Position numbers and translations under genes: made by a program
Part shown: positions 8,543 through 17,470 of the stretch, in pieces
How positions within the stretch are numbered: the first letter of the stretch is position 1
How the letters are laid out: each line of letters opens with the position of its first letter
Notes under the pieces: generated by a model
What the model saw: only the letters and a program-made list of their open reading frames with translations
Databases searched by the model: none
Told to the model about the DNA's origin: nothing
Source: CBDCVO01 sp965223085
Lineage (GTDB): Bacteria > Pseudomonadota > Gammaproteobacteria > Ga0077536
NCBI GenBank assembly: GCA_965223085.1
Contig: OZ244981.1
Location: 3,162,001 to 3,226,000 of the forward strand
Direction: 5' to 3'
Length of the DNA stretch: 64,000 nt

Positions 8543-9856
8543 ATGAAAACCGATCCCCATCCCGAAAATGATTTGTTCGTAACTTGGTTGCGCGCTGCGG
8601 CGCCCTATTTTCGGGCCCACCGCGGTAAGGTTTTCGTGCTCTACATTAGCGACGCGAACATGAACGCCAGCCGGTGGAAACACGCGATGCAAGACATCGC
8701 GCTGTTACTCGGGGTAGGGATCCGGATTGTGTTGGTGCATGGTGCGCGCGCCGCCATCGAGCGACGTTTGCAAACTTGTGCCCGTGAGACTCAATTTGTC
8801 GGCCGGCTTCGCGTCACCGATAGAGAAACCTTGGGTCTCGTAAGAGAGGCGGTCGCAAACTTGCGCTATACGATCGAAGCTCAACTTGCCGGTATAAGCG
8901 CTGACCAGGTGCGTGCACAGCGGGCGCTAGCAGTGGCGAGTGGCAATTTCGTGGTCGCGAGACCGGCTGGTGTTATCGACGGTACGGATCTACAATTTGC
9001 GGGTGAAATTCGACGCCTCGACAGTGCGGCGGTGTATGAGCGCTTACAAGCAGGGGCGCTAGTGCTCATCTCGCCGCTCGCCTACTCGCCGTCGGGCGAA
9101 CTGTACAACCTCGATAGCTTGGATCTGGCCACCGCGCTCGCGGTCGGGCTCAAGGCGGCGAAACTAGTGCTGCTCGGCCCGAGATTCGCGCTGCGAGAGG
9201 GTGATCATCCGCTACGCGAACTCACCTTGCAGCAAGCTAAAGCGTTGGCGAAGGGCGATGAACACGCGCCAAGCTTACGCTGTGCCCAACGAGCTTGCGC
9301 GTCTGGCGTTGGGCGCGCCCACTTACTAAATTCAGACCGCGATGGTGTGTTGCTGCTGGAGTTGTTCACGCGCGACGGCACCGGCACACTCATTAGTAAC
9401 GCACCGTTCGATCATATTCGGCGGGCGACGGCGGATGATATCAATGGCATCCTCGAACTCATCGTCCCGCTCGAGGACGCGGGCTTGCTGGTGCGGCGTT
9501 CGCGCGAGAAGCTAGAGACAGAAATTGAGCATTTTCTCGTGATGCTGCGCGACGGTGCGACGGTGGCCTGTGGTGCGCTTTATCCCTTCGACCAAGCTGG
9601 CGAAATCGCTTGCCTCGCCGTTGCGTCTGGAGACCGTGATACGGGTTTCGGGGGAGCGCTGCTAGAAGAACTCGAAGCCCGCGCGCGTAGCTTAGGCCTT
9701 ACCACCCTGTTTGCGCTGACCACCCAAGCCGCCCACTGGTTCGCTGAGCGTGGCTATACGCGTTGCGCGCACGAGTCGCTGCCGCTTGGGAGGCGGGCGT
9801 TTTACAACGATCATCGCAATTCTGTTGTCTTGCAAAAACGCCTAGACATTACCTAG
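8543..9856 (+). CDS. argA: N-acetylglutamate synthase
   Basis: ArgA makes N-acetylglutamate from glutamate and acetyl-CoA, the first step of arginine synthesis, and is normally inhibited by arginine. It is 437 aa from the ATG at 8543; upstream in-frame codons lack family similarity. The N-terminal amino-acid-kinase-like regulatory domain (VFVLYISDANMNA, GIRIVLVHGARAAI) is linked by HLLNSDRDGVLLLELFTRDGTGTLIS to a C-terminal GNAT domain (IACLAVASGDRDTGFGGALLEELEARA is the acetyl-CoA loop). The architecture is the classical gammaproteobacterial form. It is convergent with clpA. A small GC-rich hairpin at 9859-9877 without a T-tract lies between them. Confidence 0.93.
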   Translation: MKTDPHPENDLFVTWLRAAAPYFRAHRGKVFVLYISDANMNASRWKHAMQDIALLLGVGIRIVLVHGARAAIERRLQTCARETQFVGRLRVTDRETLGLVREAVANLRYTIEAQLAGISADQVRAQRALAVASGNFVVARPAGVIDGTDLQFAGEIRRLDSAAVYERLQAGALVLISPLAYSPSGELYNLDSLDLATALAVGLKAAKLVLLGPRFALREGDHPLRELTLQQAKALAKGDEHAPSLRCAQRACASGVGRAHLLNSDRDGVLLLELFTRDGTGTLISNAPFDHIRRATADDINGILELIVPLEDAGLLVRRSREKLETEIEHFLVMLRDGATVACGALYPFDQAGEIACLAVASGDRDTGFGGALLEELEARARSLGLTTLFALTTQAAHWFAERGYTRCAHESLPLGRRAFYNDHRNSVVLQKRLDIT

Positions 9857-9882
9857 GCGCGGCGTTGTCATCGCCGCCGCCG

Positions 9883-12153
9883 TTAAACCGTGTCGACTGA
9901 TTCCTTTTCATTCGCCAAATCAACCACCAATGCATCGTCTACGCACGAGACGATGATGTGACCGCCGCTCGCTAATTTGCCAAAAAGCAATTCATCGGCG
10001 AGCGGCTTTTTGATTTTTTCGCGGATTAAGCGACTCATTGGCCGTGCTCCCATAAGGGGATCGTGTCCATGCTCGGCTAACCACTCGCGTGCCGATTGGT
10101 CGACGTCGATGGTGACATTGTGTTCATCGAGCTGGCTTTCTAGCTCTACCAAGAACTTGTCCACGACGTGGGTGATAGTGACCGGATCGAGTGACTTAAA
10201 TTGAATAATGGCGTCGAGGCGGTTGCGGAACTCAGGACTGAAGAGGCGTTTAATTTCCTCGATCGCGTCGCTAGAGTGGTCTTGTATAGCAAAACCGACC
10301 GAAGCGCGATTGATCCGTTCCGCACCGGCGTTGGTGGTCATGACGATAATGACATTGCGAAAGTCAGTTTTGCGCCCGTTCGTATCCGTCAAAGCGCCGT
10401 GGTCCATTACCTGTAGCAAAATGTTAAATACGTCCGGATGCGCTTTTTCCATTTCGTCCAGCAACAAAACTGCGTGGGGCGTTTTTGTGATCGCTTCTGT
10501 GAGCAAGCCCCCGGTGTCGAATCCGACGTATCCTGGTGGCGCACCGATCAACCGCGAGACCGTATGCCGTTCCATATATTCGGACATGTCAAAACGGATC
10601 AGCTCGATGCCCATAACGCGTGCCAGTTGTCGCGTGACTTCAGTTTTGCCCACGCCCGTCGGTCCCGCGAACAAAAACGATCCGATCGGTTTTTCGGTGG
10701 TGCCGAGGCCCGAGCGGGCCATCTTAATGGCCGCACTTAGCGATTCGATAGCTTCATCTTGGCCATAGACAACCATTTTGAGATCGCGTTCCAAGTTACG
10801 TAGTATGTCTTTATCTGATGTCGATACCGATTTTGGAGGAATACGCGCGATTTTCGCCACGATTTCTTCGATTTCCACGACACCGATGGTTTTTTTGCGG
10901 CGCGAAGGCGTGGCCAAGCGCTGGCGCGCGCCGGCTTCGTCAATGACGTCAATGGCTTTATCAGGTAAGTGTCGATCATTGATATAGCGTTGCGTTAACT
11001 CCACGGCGGAGCGCAGCGCTGGCGTCGTGTAGCGTACATCGTGGTGCTCTTCGAAGCGTGACTTCAATCCTTGCAGGATCTTGAGCGCCTCGTCACTCGT
11101 GGGTTCCGGTACATCGATCTTTTGAAAGCGACGCGACAGCGCGCGGTCTTTTTCAAAAATGCCGCGGTATTCCTGGTAGGTCGTCGACCCAATGCATTTA
11201 ATTTCACCCGAGGCGAGCATCGGTTTGATCAGGTTAGAGGCATCCATGACCCCGCCAGACGCGGCGCCGGCGCCGATTATGGTATGGATCTCGTCGATAA
11301 ACAGGATCGCGCCGGGTTCGCGTTTCAACTGCGCGATAACACTTTTCAGGCGTTTTTCAAAATCGCCCCGGTACTTAGTGCCTGCTAGCAGCGCGCCGAG
11401 GTCTAGGGCGTAGATCGTCGCCTCAGTAAGAATTTCGGGAATATTGCCATCGACAATGCGTTTCGCGAGACCCTCAGCGATTGCGGTTTTCCCGACGCCA
11501 GCTTCGCCGACGAACAATGGATTATTTTTCCTACGCCGACAAAGAATTTGCGTCGTTCGTTCGATTTCGTCCTGGCGGCCGATCAGCGGATCGATTTTTC
11601 CCTGACGTGATTGTTCATTGAGATTCGTACAGTAAGATTCAAGTGGGCTTTTTGCTGCTTCACTTGTTTCGGTCTCTTCGTCACCATCCTGCGAGGAGTT
11701 CTCGGCAGACTCATTCTCGGAAATCTTCGAAATTCCGTGCGAGATGCAGTTCACAACGTCGAGGCGTGCGACGTTTTGTTGGTTGAGCAAGTAAACGGCT
11801 TGCGATTCACGCTCGCCAAAGATTGCGACGAGCACGTTGGCGCCGGTCACTTCCTTTTTACCGGACGACTGGACATGAAAAACCGCTCGTTGCAACACGC
11901 GTTGAAAACCTAAAGTCGGCTGGGTATCACGATCTTCGTCGTCCGGCAGGATCGGCGAACTCTCCCGAATAAAGTCGCTCAATTGTTGCCGCAATTGATT
12001 TAGATCGCCTCCGCAGGCGCGGAGCACTTTGGCTGCCGTGGGATTGTCGAGCAAAGCTAACAATAAATGTTCGACAGTCATAAACTCATGACGCTGCTCG
12101 CGGGCCGCCTTAAACGCCATATTGAGTGTGACTTCTAGTTCCTTACTTAACAC
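9883..12153 (-). CDS. clpA: ATP-dependent Clp protease ATPase subunit ClpA
   Basis: ClpA is the hexameric AAA+ unfoldase that feeds substrates to ClpP, and it works with ClpS on N-end-rule substrates. It is 756 aa, the normal length. The N-terminal double Clp repeat starts MLSKELEVTLNMAF. AAA module 1 has Walker A GEAGVGKT and Walker B ILFIDEIHT. Module 2 has Walker A GPTGVGKT and LLLDEMEKAHP. The ClpP-docking loop is VGF (in RASVGFAIQDHSSDA), where E. coli ClpA has IGL; both belong to the accepted hydrophobic tripeptide class. It lies 23 bases after clpS, so the two probably share a transcript. Confidence 0.97.
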   Translation of the reverse strand: MLSKELEVTLNMAFKAAREQRHEFMTVEHLLLALLDNPTAAKVLRACGGDLNQLRQQLSDFIRESSPILPDDEDRDTQPTLGFQRVLQRAVFHVQSSGKKEVTGANVLVAIFGERESQAVYLLNQQNVARLDVVNCISHGISKISENESAENSSQDGDEETETSEAAKSPLESYCTNLNEQSRQGKIDPLIGRQDEIERTTQILCRRRKNNPLFVGEAGVGKTAIAEGLAKRIVDGNIPEILTEATIYALDLGALLAGTKYRGDFEKRLKSVIAQLKREPGAILFIDEIHTIIGAGAASGGVMDASNLIKPMLASGEIKCIGSTTYQEYRGIFEKDRALSRRFQKIDVPEPTSDEALKILQGLKSRFEEHHDVRYTTPALRSAVELTQRYINDRHLPDKAIDVIDEAGARQRLATPSRRKKTIGVVEIEEIVAKIARIPPKSVSTSDKDILRNLERDLKMVVYGQDEAIESLSAAIKMARSGLGTTEKPIGSFLFAGPTGVGKTEVTRQLARVMGIELIRFDMSEYMERHTVSRLIGAPPGYVGFDTGGLLTEAITKTPHAVLLLDEMEKAHPDVFNILLQVMDHGALTDTNGRKTDFRNVIIVMTTNAGAERINRASVGFAIQDHSSDAIEEIKRLFSPEFRNRLDAIIQFKSLDPVTITHVVDKFLVELESQLDEHNVTIDVDQSAREWLAEHGHDPLMGARPMSRLIREKIKKPLADELLFGKLASGGHIIVSCVDDALVVDLANEKESVDTV

Positions 12154-12176
12154 GCGTTTTCACCTAAAAAATTTCG

Positions 12177-12497
12177 TTATTCCAACTCTAAGGTACACAA
12201 CAAAGGGTGTTGATTTTCTCGCGCATAGGCGTTTACTTGTGCGACCTTTGTTTCCGCTATCTCGTGAGTAAAGACGCCGCAAATCCCTTTGCCGCGTGTA
12301 TGTACCTCCAACATAATACGTGTAGCCGTCGTGCGGTCCAGAGAAAAAAATTGTTCCAAAATGTGCACAACAAACTCCATCGGAGTGTAATCATCGTTCA
12401 ACATCACGACTTTATACAAGGGCGGTTTTTTGACTTTTGGCTTTGCTTCTTGAACAGCGATGCCGAAATCTTGTTGCGGATTTGTCTCGTCAGACAT
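12177..12497 (-). CDS. clpS: ATP-dependent Clp protease adaptor ClpS
   Basis: ClpS binds the ClpA N-domain and delivers proteins with destabilising N-terminal residues. It is 106 aa. An unstructured N-terminal arm (about 25 residues) leads to the conserved core: KVVMLNDDYTPMEFVV holds the substrate-pocket residues, followed by HTRGKGICGVFTHEIAETKV and the closing PLLCTLE. It is the first gene of the clpS-clpA unit. A perfect TATAAT on the minus strand at 12533-12528 lies about 30 bases before the start. Confidence 0.96.
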   Translation of the reverse strand: MSDETNPQQDFGIAVQEAKPKVKKPPLYKVVMLNDDYTPMEFVVHILEQFFSLDRTTATRIMLEVHTRGKGICGVFTHEIAETKVAQVNAYARENQHPLLCTLELE

Positions 12498-12527
12498 GAG
12501 TTAAGTCGTGAAAATTGGATAACTACG

Positions 12528-12533
12528 ATTATA
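12528..12533 (-). promoter_or_regulatory. Probable -10 box for clpS-clpA
   Basis: A perfect TATAAT on the minus strand lies about 30 bases before the clpS start. The best -35 match at 17 bp spacing (CTGGAA) is poor, so only the -10 is well supported. Initiation here would give a leader of about 20-25 bases. Confidence 0.45.
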
Positions 12534-12689
12534 CGACTGCACCGGGTGTATTCCAGTTCACGATACGCGCGACGGTTCGCAATTCGAGTGAAACGACCGC
12601 GGCGAGCTCGTGCCCGGTGGTAAGAATGTAAAAGTTCTTAAACCCGTGTCGTGTTGTGTCGTGCAGCCTGCGTAAAGGGTCGCGCGCGG

Positions 12690-12718
12690 TTGACAAATGG
12701 TGCACCGCATCGTAATTT
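12690..12718 (+). promoter_or_regulatory. Probable sigma-70 promoter of aceA
   Basis: TTGACA at 12690-12695, a 17-bp spacer, and TAATTT at 12713-12718 give a close match to the sigma-70 consensus. It faces aceA and would create a leader of about 225 bases. No other plus-strand gene lies between, so aceA is the likely target. Confidence 0.6.
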
Positions 12719-12950
12719 CAATAGGCTGGCGTTGGCGGAAATCGGCGCTGTTTCAGCACCACCACGCCCGTACGCGTGCGTGAGCACTTCGACCCGCGTG
12801 TCACCGGTGCCGCAAGATGCCCACCGAACGTGATAGCGCGCACGTTTAGGTGCTGAAGTCGATTGCAGCCGCAGCGAGCGATCATTACGATGCTTGCTGG
12901 GCCGAGCCGCTGTCACACGCCTATATCGCGACTTAGCAGGAGAAATTTTC

Positions 12951-14252
12951 ATGTCCGAGTCATTTGAAGCACAAGTAGCCCAGCTTGAAAAAGATTGGGC
13001 ATCGAACCCGCGTTGGCAAGATGTCCGGCGACCCTACGCGGCCACTGACGTCGTGCGTTTGCGGGGGAGCGTGCCGATCGAATACTCCTTTGCCCGGCGT
13101 GGGGCAGAGAAGCTCTGGCGATTGGTCAGTGAAGAAGCGTTTGTGCCTTGTCTCGGGGCCTTGACCGGTGGCCAGGCTGTGCAGCAGGTGAAGGCAGGCG
13201 TCAAGGCAATTTATCTTTCGGGTTGGCAAGTGGCCGCCGACGGTAATACCAGCGAAACGATGTACCCCGATCAGTCGCTCTACGCGGTAAATTCTGTGCC
13301 CACCATGGTGCGTCGAATCAACAATGCATTCAAACGCGCTGACGAAATCCAGTGGGCCAAGGGCGATAACGCGATCGATTATTTCGCGCCCATCGTCGCC
13401 GATGCCGAAGCCGGATTCGGTGGCGTACTGAATGCCTTTGAATTGATGAAAGGCATGGTTGAAGCGGGTGCGGCGGGCGTGCACTTCGAAGATCAACTGG
13501 CGTCGGTAAAGAAATGTGGCCATATGGGCGGTAAAGTGCTCGTTCCGACCCAAGAAGCGGTGCAAAAGCTCGTGGCCGCGCGTTTGGCTGCAGATACTAT
13601 GGACGTCCCCACGGTGGTGTTGGCGCGCACCGACGCCAACGCCGCGAATTTATTGACCTCTGACGTGGACGAGTGGGATCGACCTTTCGTTACCGGCGAG
13701 CGCACTGCGGAGGGATTTTTTGTCACCAAAGCAGGGCTCGACCAAGCTATCTCGCGCGGCCTGGCCTATGCGCCCTACGCAGATTTATTGTGGTGCGAAA
13801 CGGCCGTGCCCGATCTCGACGAAGCGCGTCGCTTTGCCGAGGCGATCCATAAGGAATATCCCAAACAACTCCTCGCCTACAATTGCTCGCCTTCATTTAA
13901 TTGGAAGAAGAATCTCGATGATACGACGATCGCGAAGTTCCAAACCGAACTTGGCGCGATGGGATACAAGTACCAGTTCATCACGTTAGCCGGTGTGCAT
14001 AGCATGTGGTACAACATGTTTGATCTCGCCAACGAGTATGTGCAGAAAGGGATGACCGCGTATGTCGACATGGTGCAGCAACCAGAATTCGCGGCGGCGT
14101 CACGCGGTTACACGTTTGCGTCGCACCAGCAAGAAGTGGGTGCGGGGTATTTCGACGAGGTTACGACCGTGATTCAAGGCGGACAATCCTCGGTGACGGC
14201 CCTGACAGGATCGACCGAAGAGGATCAGTTCGCAGCCGCGCAGTCTCGTTAA
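12951..14252 (+). CDS. aceA: Isocitrate lyase
   Basis: AceA splits isocitrate into glyoxylate and succinate, opening the glyoxylate shunt for growth on acetate or fatty acids. It is 433 aa, matching E. coli AceA (434 aa). The start at 12951 follows an AGGAG site seven bases upstream. The catalytic loop KKCGHMGGKV with its nucleophilic Cys is intact. PIVADAEAGFGG and VHFEDQL provide Mg and substrate contacts, NCSPSFNWKKN is present, and the C-terminal half has the QQEVGAGYFDEV motif. Malate synthase is not adjacent. A long leader suggests post-transcriptional control (see the intergenic entry). Confidence 0.97.
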   Translation: MSESFEAQVAQLEKDWASNPRWQDVRRPYAATDVVRLRGSVPIEYSFARRGAEKLWRLVSEEAFVPCLGALTGGQAVQQVKAGVKAIYLSGWQVAADGNTSETMYPDQSLYAVNSVPTMVRRINNAFKRADEIQWAKGDNAIDYFAPIVADAEAGFGGVLNAFELMKGMVEAGAAGVHFEDQLASVKKCGHMGGKVLVPTQEAVQKLVAARLAADTMDVPTVVLARTDANAANLLTSDVDEWDRPFVTGERTAEGFFVTKAGLDQAISRGLAYAPYADLLWCETAVPDLDEARRFAEAIHKEYPKQLLAYNCSPSFNWKKNLDDTTIAKFQTELGAMGYKYQFITLAGVHSMWYNMFDLANEYVQKGMTAYVDMVQQPEFAAASRGYTFASHQQEVGAGYFDEVTTVIQGGQSSVTALTGSTEEDQFAAAQSR

Positions 14253-14347
14253 GCGGTAGCGTGACAGAGGTTCGGTGGGGTGCTGTACTTGCGCCGCACG
14301 TCTGCACGCAGAGCCCCCGCGCCCTCGATAAACGCGCGTTGGCTGAG

Positions 14348-15478
14348 TCAACGCAGGAGCTTTACCAGGATAGCCTCGTAAGCTGCCGCGAGTGGCTCGA
14401 GATCGGCGATACGGACATGTTCGTCGATCTGGTGTATTGATTCGTTTACTGGGCCAAATTCCACCACATCGGCGCCGTACGGGGCGATGAAGCGGCCGTC
14501 TGAAGTACCACCACCAGTCGATAAGGTCGGCACGACGCCCAGCGTATCGCTGATGGCCGCGACGGCGGCATCGACAAGTCGTCCCGGTCGCGTGAAAAAT
14601 GGCTCTCCGGACAAGTGCCAATCCAGCGCATAATCGAGACCCTGCGCTTGCAGCACCGATTCTACCCGCGTTTGCAAATCGTGAGCCGGGCTGGCGGGCG
14701 AAAAGCGGAAATTGAAGGTCGCTTCGAGCGTTGCGGGAATGACGTTATCGACCCCAGTACCGGCAGCGATGTTGGAAATTTGCAACGAGGTCGGCGGGAA
14801 GTACGCATCCCCGTCGTCCCACGTTCGCTCGGACAAGGTCTTAAGCACGGGCAGTGCCGCGTGAATGGGGTTCAAGGCTTTGTCAGGGTAGGCGACGTGC
14901 CCTTGCACGCCATGCACTTGCAAATGACCGCTTAGAGATCCACGCCTGCCGTTGCGTAGCACATCACCGAGTCGTTGCGAACAACTCGGTTCGCCGACGA
15001 GGCACCAATCGATCGGCTGACCGCGACGGCGCAGTTCGGAGACGACATGGCGGGTACCATCACGCGCGACACCCTCTTCGTCCGAGGTGAGCAAAAAACA
15101 CAAGGAGCCTGAATGGTTCGAATACTGCGACACAAATCGCTCGGCCGCGATCACCATCGCCGCGAGCGCGCTTTTCATGTCCGCAGCACCACGTCCGTAG
15201 AGCAAACCGTCACGTTCCGAGGGGGTGAAAGGCGGTGATTGCCATAAATCGAGCGCGCCGCTCGGCACGACGTCAGTATGCCCGGCGAAGACAAATACCG
15301 GTGCAGCGCTTCCGCGACGGGCCCACAGATTGCTAACCTCCCCGCAATCGAATCGTTGCAACCCAAAGCCCGCGCGTGCAAGGCGTTCACCGATGAGCTC
15401 GAGGCAGCCAACATCGGCTGGTGTTACCGAACGGCGTTGGATCAAGGCGCGCGTGAGCGCTAAAACTTGCTCAGCCAT
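14348..15478 (-). CDS. dapE: Succinyl-diaminopimelate desuccinylase
   Basis: DapE hydrolyses N-succinyl-LL-diaminopimelate in lysine and peptidoglycan precursor synthesis. It is a cytoplasmic di-zinc M20 enzyme of 376 aa, the usual length. Metal and catalytic motifs are in order: FAGHTDVVPSG, YGRGAADMKSALAAM, LTSDEEGVARDGT, and the closing FGPVNESIHQIDEHV with its last zinc-binding His. The dimerisation domain occupies the middle (RRGSLSGHLQVHGVQGHVAYP). It is convergent with aceA across a 95-bp gap. bolA, on the same strand, lies upstream with a 71-bp gap. Confidence 0.96.
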   Translation of the reverse strand: MAEQVLALTRALIQRRSVTPADVGCLELIGERLARAGFGLQRFDCGEVSNLWARRGSAAPVFVFAGHTDVVPSGALDLWQSPPFTPSERDGLLYGRGAADMKSALAAMVIAAERFVSQYSNHSGSLCFLLTSDEEGVARDGTRHVVSELRRRGQPIDWCLVGEPSCSQRLGDVLRNGRRGSLSGHLQVHGVQGHVAYPDKALNPIHAALPVLKTLSERTWDDGDAYFPPTSLQISNIAAGTGVDNVIPATLEATFNFRFSPASPAHDLQTRVESVLQAQGLDYALDWHLSGEPFFTRPGRLVDAAVAAISDTLGVVPTLSTGGGTSDGRFIAPYGADVVEFGPVNESIHQIDEHVRIADLEPLAAAYEAILVKLLR

Positions 15479-15549
15479 GACGGCGACGAATACGCGCTGT
15501 GCGTCGAAACATGCCGCGGGCGTGAAGATCGCGCCTTACAGTTCCCGCG

Positions 15550-15858
15550 CTATGCGTCAGGTGGTCGCGCATCAATGCTCAAAGCGTGAATGTCCGAGTG
15601 CATGAGCTCTGCAAGCGCTGAATACACCGCCCGATGGCGTTGTAGGGGTGTCTGGTGCGCGAATGATGCTGCCACGATGCGGACCGCGAAATGCCCTTTA
15701 CCACTACGTGCACCTAGGTGGCCGGCGTGTTCGTCGCTTTGATCGATAACTTCCAGGGTCTCCGGCGCAAAATGTGCCAGCAAGGCCGCGCGAATCCGTC
15801 TCACTCGGGCGTCACCAGTGCTGTGTTCAGCGGTAGTCGATGGGTCACGCTGGGGCAT
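15550..15858 (-). CDS. BolA family protein
   Basis: BolA-family proteins are small (about 100 aa) and usually pair with monothiol glutaredoxins in iron-sulfur handling or regulation. This one is 102 aa. The core shows RIRAALLAHFAPETLEVIDQSDEHAGH, with a conserved His, then FAVRIVAASFAHQTPLQRHRAVYSAL, and HALSIDARPPD at the end. It lies on the same strand as dapE and just upstream of it. No glutaredoxin gene is nearby. Whether this is BolA proper or an IbaG-like member cannot be decided here. Confidence 0.88.
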   Translation of the reverse strand: MPQRDPSTTAEHSTGDARVRRIRAALLAHFAPETLEVIDQSDEHAGHLGARSGKGHFAVRIVAASFAHQTPLQRHRAVYSALAELMHSDIHALSIDARPPDA

Positions 15859-15960
15859 TTACTCGTCCTCATAGCCGCTTGGCAAGCTTGGGCCTAAGTT
15901 AACATGCGTCACCTACACTGCCCAAGACAGGCGGACGTGCTAAGCTGCCGCACCGTGCTC

Positions 15961-16596
15961 ATGGCCATCCGCTACGTTGTTCATCAAACCCATCCGCAAC
16001 GGCGGCTGATCCATAAGATCGTCACGATGCTGCGTGATGGGGCGGTGATGGCTTACCCGACCGATACGGCCTATGCGATCGCAGGTGCGCTCGATACGCG
16101 CGGTTTGACGCAGCGCTTGGAGAAAATCGACAGTGACGATACCGCCGGGGTCGGCACCTTAGTGTGCCGTGACCTCGCTGAATTGGCCGGCTACGCGCGG
16201 GTCGACAACCAAGGTTTTCGTCTCTTGAAGTCCTTAGTCCCAGGTCCGTATGCGTTTATATTAAAGGCTGCGCGCGGCGCACCGCGGCGGCTGCAAGACG
16301 TCAAGCGCAAAACAATCAAACTGCGTGTACCTAATGCCGCAATTGTACAAGCGCTACTGGCGGAGCTCGGCCAGCCCTTGTTGAGCGTGACGCCGTTTGA
16401 TCCACGCCATTGTTTGCCGTGCACCGATCCGGAACAACTCGGCGATCGTTACGGTCGTAAACTGGACATAATTATCGATGGGGGAGCGGGCTCACTCACG
16501 CCGACTACCGTGCTCGATTTCGCGGCAACCAAGCCCCGCTTGGTGCGCGCGGGCTTGGGACCGGTTGCTGATTTACTGCTCGACGAAGAGGTCTAG
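15961..16596 (+). CDS. yciO: YciO-type Sua5/YrdC family protein
   Basis: It belongs to the Sua5/YrdC/YciO fold, which includes the enzyme making threonylcarbamoyl-AMP for tRNA t6A. The closest recognisable type is E. coli YciO, whose own function is unsettled. It is 211 aa from the ATG at 15961. Shared motifs are VMAYPTDTAYAIA, LVCRDLAELAGYA, SLVPGPYAFILKA, KRKTIKLRVPN and TPTTVLDFAATKPRLVRAG. The run KRKTIKLR contains the nucleotide-binding basic patch typical of the family. The TAG stop contains the TA flank of a short inverted-repeat element that follows immediately. Confidence 0.88.
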   Translation: MAIRYVVHQTHPQRRLIHKIVTMLRDGAVMAYPTDTAYAIAGALDTRGLTQRLEKIDSDDTAGVGTLVCRDLAELAGYARVDNQGFRLLKSLVPGPYAFILKAARGAPRRLQDVKRKTIKLRVPNAAIVQALLAELGQPLLSVTPFDPRHCLPCTDPEQLGDRYGRKLDIIIDGGAGSLTPTTVLDFAATKPRLVRAGLGPVADLLLDEEV

Positions 16597-16753
16597 TGTC
16601 CCGCCACATGAATAAGTTACCTAAGTCGCGCTGGATTTTCGTTTCTAACGAGGCGCGAGAAGGCCGCGTAGCGGGCGCTAAGCGAGGACGAGCTCGGCAG
16701 CCGGGGGCGAATAAGACGAGCGAATGGGGAGCGTTATTTGTGCCACAGGACAC
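16596..16753. mobile_element. MITE-like element with imperfect terminal inverted repeats and TA flanks
   Basis: This 158-bp non-coding stretch begins GTGTCC and ends GGACAC. The repeat extends imperfectly inward: over the first 23 bases, counting from the flanking TA, 16 positions match between the two ends. Both ends are flanked by TA, the usual duplicated target of IS630/Tc1-mariner-type transposases. It lies exactly between the yciO stop codon and the M50 protease gene and contains no transposase. The identification as a MITE is inferred; only one copy lies in the window. Confidence 0.6.
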
Positions 16754-16764
16754 TACTAACTTGA

Positions 16765-17406
16765 ATGCCTGTTGATATTTTGGCGCTCATCGTCGTCGCC
16801 TTACCGATCGTTTTTGCTGTCACCGGTCACGAAGTGGCGCACGGGTGGGTGGCGCGCGCCTTGGGTGATGCGACCGCCGAGCGACAAGGGCGATTAAGCT
16901 TGAACCCGATCAAACACGTGGATCCGATCGGCACCTTGCTGGTACCGATCGTGCTCTATCTGCTGCATGGAGCGGCCTTTGGCTGGGCGAAGCCGGTCCC
17001 AATCGATTGGCGCAACTTGCGCCAGCCGCGAAGAGATTTTGCCCTGGTGGCGCTCGCGGGACCAGCCGCGAACTTGGTCATGGCGCTCCTCTGGTTGCTG
17101 TTGCTGGCTATTTTTGAGCGCGGCTTGGCGCCCGGCGTGGGTGGCGTTTTGCGAATTATGTGTTGGGCTGGAATAATGTCTAATGCAATAATTATGGCGA
17201 TCAATTTGATACCGATCCCGCCACTGGACGGCAGCCGCGTAGTGACGGCCCTGTTGCCGGCGCGAACGGCTGTTCTATACAACCGGATTGGCCCTTATGG
17301 CCTGCTCGTGATGGTGCTGTTGCTCATCACCGGGACCTTAGAGCGTTTGCTCGGACCCGTTCTCGCTATCGTCGAAACCCTGGTTGCGGGCGCCACCGTG
17401 CTATGA
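16765..17406 (+). CDS. Site-2 protease family (M50) membrane protein
   Basis: This is an integral inner-membrane zinc metalloprotease of the short rhomboid-like S2P group. It is 213 aa with about five or six membrane helices. Zinc-binding HEVAH occurs near the N-terminus in AVTGHEVAHGWVAR, and the third ligand region is MAINLIPIPPLDGSRVV (NxxPxPxxDG type). The segment RLSLNPIKHVDPIGTLLVPI is characteristic of this subfamily. No PDZ domain is present. It is followed by trpS, as in many gammaproteobacteria. The substrate is unknown. The MITE-like element ends 11 bases before the start and probably forms part of its upstream control region. Confidence 0.9.
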   Translation: MPVDILALIVVALPIVFAVTGHEVAHGWVARALGDATAERQGRLSLNPIKHVDPIGTLLVPIVLYLLHGAAFGWAKPVPIDWRNLRQPRRDFALVALAGPAANLVMALLWLLLLAIFERGLAPGVGGVLRIMCWAGIMSNAIIMAINLIPIPPLDGSRVVTALLPARTAVLYNRIGPYGLLVMVLLLITGTLERLLGPVLAIVETLVAGATVL

Positions 17407-17470
17407 GTTGCGCGGCGTGGCAGTTTTTTCCGGGCTGCTATAAATACCATGTCACGACCGATGCTTACCC

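Larger units (their letters stand above)
12498..12950. other. 453-bp divergent intergenic region with structured aceA leader
   Basis: This stretch separates clpS from aceA and holds no convincing gene. It contains the clpS -10 box, the aceA promoter, and a 9-bp perfect inverted repeat (TTCAGCACC at 12752-12760 and GGTGCTGAA at 12849-12857) closing about 88 bases inside the predicted aceA leader. Smaller complementary pairs such as CGGTG/CACCG lie within it. The cspD gene, next to clpS in enteric bacteria, is absent. Confidence 0.5.

Noticed and set aside
9859..9877. GCGGCG/CGCCGC hairpin as a terminator between argA and clpA
   Set aside because: The stem is only six pairs and neither side has a T-tract.
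12638..12952. Minus-strand 104-codon frame in the clpS-aceA gap
   Set aside because: No ribosome-binding site or family similarity, it starts at the aceA start codon region, and it lies over the predicted aceA promoter and leader.
16505..16753. Minus-strand open frame across the end of yciO and the MITE-like element
   Set aside because: It overlaps yciO, ends inside the inverted-repeat element and has Arg/Pro-rich composition typical of chance frames in GC-rich repeats.
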